Positions 7,053 through 10,601 of a stretch of 10,601 nucleotides of DNA are shown here, in pieces. Origin of the DNA: Phoronis ovalis. Its lineage: Eukaryota > Phoronida > Phoronidae. The notes below the pieces were generated by a model, which made no database searches, was not told where the DNA came from, and saw nothing but the letters and a program-made list of their open reading frames with translations. The position numbers and the translations under genes are program-made. Each line of letters starts with the position of its first letter. Position 1 is the stretch's first letter. Location: positions 1 through 10,601 of the forward strand of contig JAOXYB010061890.1 in assembly GCA_028565635.1 (NCBI GenBank), written 5' to 3'.

Positions 7053-7510
7053 CTGAAACATAATACAAATTCTACTTGAACGCCCTGATATAGTTCAGAA
7101 GAATAAAAAAAGTTCAAAATATTTAAATAACAAAATTTAAATTTAATTAGATATAATTGCACAAAAACCTAAAGCATATAAACAAAGTATAGAATACAGA
7201 TGGCAGTATCATGATAACATTAAAAAGTTTTATTGTAAACATGATTAGATGACAACTATGAGAAGTGTTCCTAATGTATAGGTTTTACTACTGGTAAAAA
7301 TCTGGCCTTGACTTACGGTTTATTTATAACAAAAGTCTTTAATTGGATGTTCATATAAATGAATTTAATTTATAAATGATGTATATAATTATGATCTCCT
7401 ACATGGTAGATACACATTCTTAGAAATCCCGCTTTCTATATTCCACTGTTCACAGGACCTTAGGTAATAGAATAGTGGAACAAGCTGGATTTACTCAAAC
7501 AGAGGCTTAC
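7053..7510 (-). other. Intron between exons B3 and A3
   Basis: A 458-nt AT-rich intron with donor A|GTAAGC and acceptor TGTTTCAG. It is the shortest of the three B-A introns, has none of the repeats found in the other two, and may be closest to the ancestral length. Nothing else was recognised in it. Confidence 0.75.
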
Positions 7511-7681
7511 TTAGACACTCGGGCAGAGTAGACCATTCATTCTGAGCAGTGCACATGATAGTATTATTTCCAGTCGCATTATATCCAACAACACATGTGT
7601 AAACAGCAAGAGAGGCATAGGTAGTGTTCGTAAAGTCCAGCACAGCATTATCAACACTAGGTGGCATCCCACAATCCATGA
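7511..7681 (-). CDS. CCP (sushi) domain exon B3, internal exon, phase 1-1
   Basis: The acceptor is TTGTTCCAG (7682-7690) and the donor A|GTAAGC (7505-7510); 171 nt. The domain opens M-D-C-G-M-P-P and closes L-P-E-C-L. Cysteines are at 3, 29, 43 and 55, Trp at 49. The Met before D-C comes from GTG-to-ATG drift at the usual Val and is not a start: the CCAG acceptor two bases before it and the phase agree with every sibling. A longer minus-strand open frame extends upstream through the acceptor to about 7865, but that part has no CCP pattern. Sequons are N18-T-T, N34-A-T and N38-N-T. It shares S-V-x-N, D/N-F-T, T-T-Y and G-N-N-T-I/V-x-C-T with B1 and B2 but is the most divergent of the three. 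Confidence 0.92.
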   Translation of the reverse strand, partial: SWIVGCHLVLIMLCWTLRTLPMPLLLFTHVLLDIMRLEIILSCALLRMNGLLCPSV

Positions 7682-8369
7682 CTGGAACAAATATTGGAAA
7701 GTTGCATAAATATACAAAACATGGATTTAAAATAGCTTGAAACAGACAGCAAACATGTGATAAACAAGTGCCGACTAAATTATATCCATCTGGTGAACCA
7801 AGCATGTCATAGCCGTGGGAACTAACCATAGAAAATTTCAGATTCAAAACTACAAAATTATGCACATTTAAGATATTTAAAAAAATTTGATTTCTATTAA
7901 TTTATGTTGAAATGGCTAATTTATTTTTCTAATGACGTAACTCATCGTGCTTACAGTATATGTACATGTTTGCTGTTTATAAGATACAAAGCATGCTGAC
8001 TGTATGACTAGTTTCAATGGAACTATATATATGCCTGTATGTTAACAAATAACAGGTTTACATAGTGTACAACTTTTTCTGAGTGTTTGAACATGCAGTC
8101 ACATAGCTGTTCTTTACTCTAGTACAAAATACAAATGATAACAATGAGCTATAAACTGATAATTTTTTTTAATTAAACAAAACAAACATTCGTATTTTTG
8201 TCTAAAAAATAATTATACGTCTAAATCAATACTAGTAGATGCCTTTACAGATCACATGATGTGTGACTGTTCTCTGACATATCCTTTTTGTCTGCTGATA
8301 ATCGACCCATAGACCAACCTTTTATAGTTGAGATGTGGTATATACAGTGTTCGGTTAGTTTATACTTAC
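7682..8369 (-). other. Intron between exons D and B3
   Basis: This 688-nt intron has donor A|GTAAGTAT beside D and acceptor TTGTTCCAG beside B3. It is AT-rich with no repeat shared with other introns in the window and no CCP relic recognised. It is the boundary between the non-cassette exons (E, D) and the B-A-C repeats. Confidence 0.7.
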
Positions 8370-8546
8370 TTTCACAAGCAGAAGCAGAAATTGACCAAAT
8401 ACCAGTAATCTCACACTGTGCACTCGTGGTGTTACTGCTAAAATTGTATCCTTCATTGCATGCATAAAATACTTCTGAGCCCCATGTTGTTGCACCTCCC
8501 AATGAATTACCATGAGAAATTCTTGGTGCTGCACCACAATTCACAA
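8370..8546 (-). CDS. CCP (sushi) domain exon D, internal exon, phase 1-1
   Basis: Acceptor CATTTAG (8547-8553) and donor A|GTAAGTAT (8362-8369) enclose 177 nt, 58 codons from V-N-C-G-A-A-P to A-S-A-C-E. Cysteines are at 3, 29, 44 and 57; Trp50 lies in T-G-I-W-S. There is an extra Trp21 (T-T-W-G-S) and a longer C3-C4 loop than in types A-C. Sequons are N34-F-S and N38-T-T, the same two positions used in B1 and B3. Y-A-C-N-E-G-Y is the classic CCP core around Cys2. Apart from the shared fold it has no special similarity to A, B or C, and no second copy is seen in the window, so it is outside the duplicated cassette. A minus-strand frame overlapping 8355-8537 is a shadow. Confidence 0.92.
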
Positions 8547-9429
8547 CTAAATGAGTATATAATAAGCTTGTACAATTATATGTCACATTGCAGGCCTTGA
8601 GGACCTTCTTCAATCTTTTCTAATGCTGTATTTATCATGTACACAATGTTTCCTTACTTACAAAAATATGTAGTTGAGATTTATTTGTTGATGTATTACA
8701 TAATATAACTGGTATTTATTCATTCTTTTCTAATCTAAACATGAAATAATTAACAAAAATAATTATAGGGAGTGCTCTCCGACACTGGAAAAGCTGAAGT
8801 TTATTAAGATAAACAGAATTTACAAATTATTGTATTAACTGTTACAATTGAAGAAGCTCAAATACTTGAATCGTAATTGACATTTCCTTAATAAATACAT
8901 AAATAATTATGATGAAAGAACTTAAGATAAATTTGTGACTTAAAACAAATTAAAACTGAAGCCAGCGAGCAACCCAACCTCTGAAAACTCCTTATATGGA
9001 GAAATTGCGAGGAGGTTCACCCGACCAATGCTGTAGCTTCACAAAACCTAGATTCCTTTTGTTTTTTTAGCGATGAAGAAAAACTGATTTATATTTTATA
9101 AATTAATTTGAAAATTTGCTGCTTTTCACAAGGTGTATGAGAGCTGAACTAAAAACTTGACACACTGGCAAGCTATTTATCGATAACTTTCACGCCCTCC
9201 CAAATTGCCCAATTATCGCCATTACAAACCTCGGCGACCTGAATATACATTCAGGGTCCGAACCGAAAAGAAATTATTTACTTCCTCATTACATTTCGAA
9301 ATTAAATACATTTATTGTTTTTATTAGTGCATTAGAATTCTATCATAATTATATATTGATACAAAATAAAGTATGTAATGACTTATAATTATATAATGAC
9401 TCCAATAATTATATAATTTATGTGCTTAC
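8547..9429 (-). other. Intron between exons E and D, with a more GC-rich hairpin-bearing patch
   Basis: The 883-nt intron has donor A|GTAAGC beside E and acceptor CATTTAG beside D. Most is AT-rich, but about 8957-9270 is visibly richer in G and C and holds two interrupted palindromes: AACCTC...CTCC-ttatat-GGAG...GAGGTT (8976-9017) and CCTGAAT-atac-ATTCAGG (9238-9255). This suggests an inserted repeat, though no second copy is in the window. A faint CCP-like string at 9007-9043 is discussed among the findings. Confidence 0.6.
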
Positions 9430-9618
9430 TGTCACAGGTGGCTAATGTTGACCAATCACTAGTTTCTTCACAAGAAGCATTAATCAGCCCAGTGAGATTA
9501 TAACCTGCATTACAAGTTATATCTATACTCGCTCTGTAGCCATACCCTGTTGACGCAGCATGGTTTCCATTAGCGATGGTAGGAGGATTACAGGTTATAG
9601 CTGCTAAGGCATCCACAC
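9430..9618 (-). CDS. CCP (sushi) domain exon E, first exon of the gene seen in the window, phase 1-1
   Basis: The domain runs I-T-C-N-P-P-T-I to T-C-D and ends at A|GTAAGC (9424-9429). From I-T-C, cysteines fall at 3, 29, 43 and 55 and Trp at 49, with sequons N34-L-T and N40-A-S. Two acceptors fit the frame. TTGCAG (9619-9624) gives 189 nt and six extra linker residues (V-D-A-L-A-A). TTAGCAG (9601-9607) gives 171 nt, exactly the size of the siblings with two codons before Cys1. The first has the better pyrimidine run upstream and is used here; the exon start would be 9600 for the other. Upstream ATG codons lie in the intron and are not starts. With no similar copy in the window, E stands outside the B-A-C cassettes. 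Confidence 0.88.
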
Positions 9619-10520
9619 CTGCAATTTTCAAAACGCCAAAAATCAGAAGTTATTAAATAAAACATTTTTATATCAAGAGCGCTTTTTCTTTCTGTTTGAG
9701 AGAATTACACTTAAAGTTTTTAGTTACTGCAACCAAGAATGCAAGTAACACCTCCTCATCCCGTGGCAAATGCTGTGTACATATTGGTGAAGATTTAAAT
9801 AAAGACGTGTACAAGATCAAGGAAATGGCTTTAATATACAGTTCTTAAAGTATATGTCACAGATTTTTGAATCACATATTAGCAGATAACCTATTGCAGA
9901 GAAAAAATTATTACAGTATACTGTAATTAGTAAAGCAAAAGTGAAATGTTTATGATTCTAAATTAATTTTGTGGATTTTTGAATTTTCTAATGATAGAAT
10001 TTGGACTAAAATAATATAGGGTAAAAAGAGCTGCTTTTGCTTGGGGATAATTTCTAAAGTTAAGCAAGCCCTATTATTGCATAGTCATGCAGTTGACATG
10101 CCAGAAAGAACTGCAAAGGATGTCATTTCTTTATTTAAATGTTCAAAACAATGTTTCTTTTGTAAACTACAAAAAGTATTAGAGATCATGTAAAATATAA
10201 ACCAACTGTAACTCAGACCTATCAGCCAAATGACATATTGCCCCCTTTTCACCAATAAATTAACACATCACTTCATAGCTTATAACATGTTACATTATAG
10301 CTGTTCCATTGATCATGCCCAATAATCCTTCAAACTGCTCAGTCAAGTGTCCCGTAGGTATTTGTAATCGTCTGCTAAAAATATTTTTTTTAGAAAATGC
10401 TCTCACTAGAAAATTCTTTAATTCTGATCACAAATTTATGGTAATTATTACATTTTCACTTGGCTTTACTAAAATATAAGGGTAACATTTTTTCTCTGCA
10501 ATATACGATGAGATAATAGG
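9619..10520. other. AT-rich stretch upstream of exon E; no exon recognised
   Basis: About 900 nt with no cysteine-patterned frame, no promoter-like element and no initiating exon on the minus strand. It is most simply the intron leading to an exon outside the window. If so, that intron is longer than about 980 nt. Confidence 0.5.
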
Positions 10521-10601
10521 CTAAAACAAGAGGTCTGCGGGTGCAGACAGATGCCCATCATATGACGTAGTTTCTGTAGTTGTAAAGCCATCTTTGTATG
10601 T
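10521..10601 (+). repeat. Probable molluscan interspersed element, start only
   Basis: The motif AAAACAAGAGG (10523-10533) is followed at once by a perfect six-base stem, GTCTGC (10533-10538) and GCAGAC (10543-10548), with a GGGT loop. From memory, ACAAGAG followed by a short inverted repeat is a common start of interspersed elements in bivalve and gastropod genomes; this was not checked against any database. The element would continue past the window edge. Confidence 0.4.

Larger units (their letters stand above)
1087..9618 (-). other. Interior of a multi-CCP (sushi) domain gene, ten exons seen, both ends outside window
   Basis: Ten minus-strand coding islands of 168-189 nt each encode one complete CCP domain and are bounded by AG acceptors and GT donors. 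All junctions fall after the first base of a codon (phase 1-1), so the exons join into one open frame of roughly 570 codons with no stop. Cys4 of one domain and Cys1 of the next are separated by only about four to six residues, normal for a rigid bead-string of CCPs. CCP chains are known in complement regulators, adhesion proteins and pattern-recognition proteins, almost always extracellular; which of these applies here cannot be told. No EGF, CUB, lectin, von Willebrand or membrane segment is seen between the domains. The order E-D-B-A-C-B-A-C-B-A shows growth by cassette duplication. First and last exons lie outside, so size and membrane attachment are unknown. Confidence 0.88.

Noticed and set aside
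7511-7717. Hydrophobic minus-strand frame overlapping exon B3
   Set aside because: Shadow of exon B3 in another frame, as at B2.
7682-7865. Upstream extension of the exon B3 frame with Cys and Met residues, as a possible first exon or signal peptide
   Set aside because: The sequence is separated from the domain by a good TTGTTCCAG acceptor and shows no clear signal peptide; D and E lie further upstream in the same phase.
8355-8537. Minus-strand frame beginning M-V-Q-H
   Set aside because: Shadow of exon D; the CCP frame explains the sequence completely.
1-10601. CRISPR array, tRNA or rRNA genes, or prokaryotic operon
   Set aside because: The repeats are diverged and irregularly spaced, no cloverleaf or rRNA core was recognised, and the split phase-1 exons show a eukaryotic gene.

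Overview
This window is animal nuclear DNA carrying the interior of one intron-rich gene on the minus strand. It is AT-rich, and small coding islands of about 170 nt, each flanked by AG/GT splice sites, are separated by introns of 295 to 1461 nt. No bacterial-style gene organisation, RNA gene or CRISPR array is visible. The host is most likely a mollusc, probably a bivalve. That rests on the exon family and on intronic repeats that look molluscan from memory (the ACAAGAG-plus-hairpin element at 10525-10548 and the 'aaaatgtcacctagcct' repeat), so it is an inference.

The gene encodes a chain of CCP (sushi, complement control protein) domains. Ten intact exons can be read, and each encodes exactly one domain with four cysteines and the conserved tryptophan. 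In minus-strand (5' to 3') order they are E (9430-9618), D (8370-8546), B3 (7511-7681), A3 (6882-7052), C2 (5806-5979), B2 (5239-5412), A2 (4182-4352), C1 (3185-3352), B1 (2719-2889) and A1 (1087-1257). Every internal junction is phase 1, so any exon can be added, skipped or duplicated without breaking the frame. No start codon, signal peptide, membrane segment or stop codon belonging to the gene lies in the window, so it continues beyond it at least on the 5' side and probably on both sides. The domains carry about 30 N-X-S/T sequons in total, so the product is expected to be an extracellular or cell-surface, heavily N-glycosylated protein. Its ligand cannot be read from the sequence.

The notable architecture is that seven or eight of the ten exons belong to three paralogous types in the repeating order B-A-C-B-A-C-B-A. 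Exons and parts of the neighbouring introns are homologous between copies. The gene therefore grew by tandem duplication of a three-exon cassette of about 2.3-3.1 kb. Broken exons mark this history: a 5' half of exon C with its first cysteine codon turned into a stop (6211-6311), and two 3'-end stubs of C-like exons in the C-B introns (3013-3045 and 5651-5676).

The introns hold interspersed repeats. Three copies of one family lie at 1-345, 4685-4825 and 4878-5165. A block with reiterated CCTTTTTTATAC / CTTTTCATACC motifs lies at about 1655-2395. A more GC-rich patch with two hairpins lies at about 8957-9270. A probable molluscan element starts near 10521. These insertions explain much of why the equivalent B-A introns differ so much in length (458, 886 and 1461 nt). 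The remaining stretches (346-1086, 9619-10520 and most intron interiors) show nothing recognisable.
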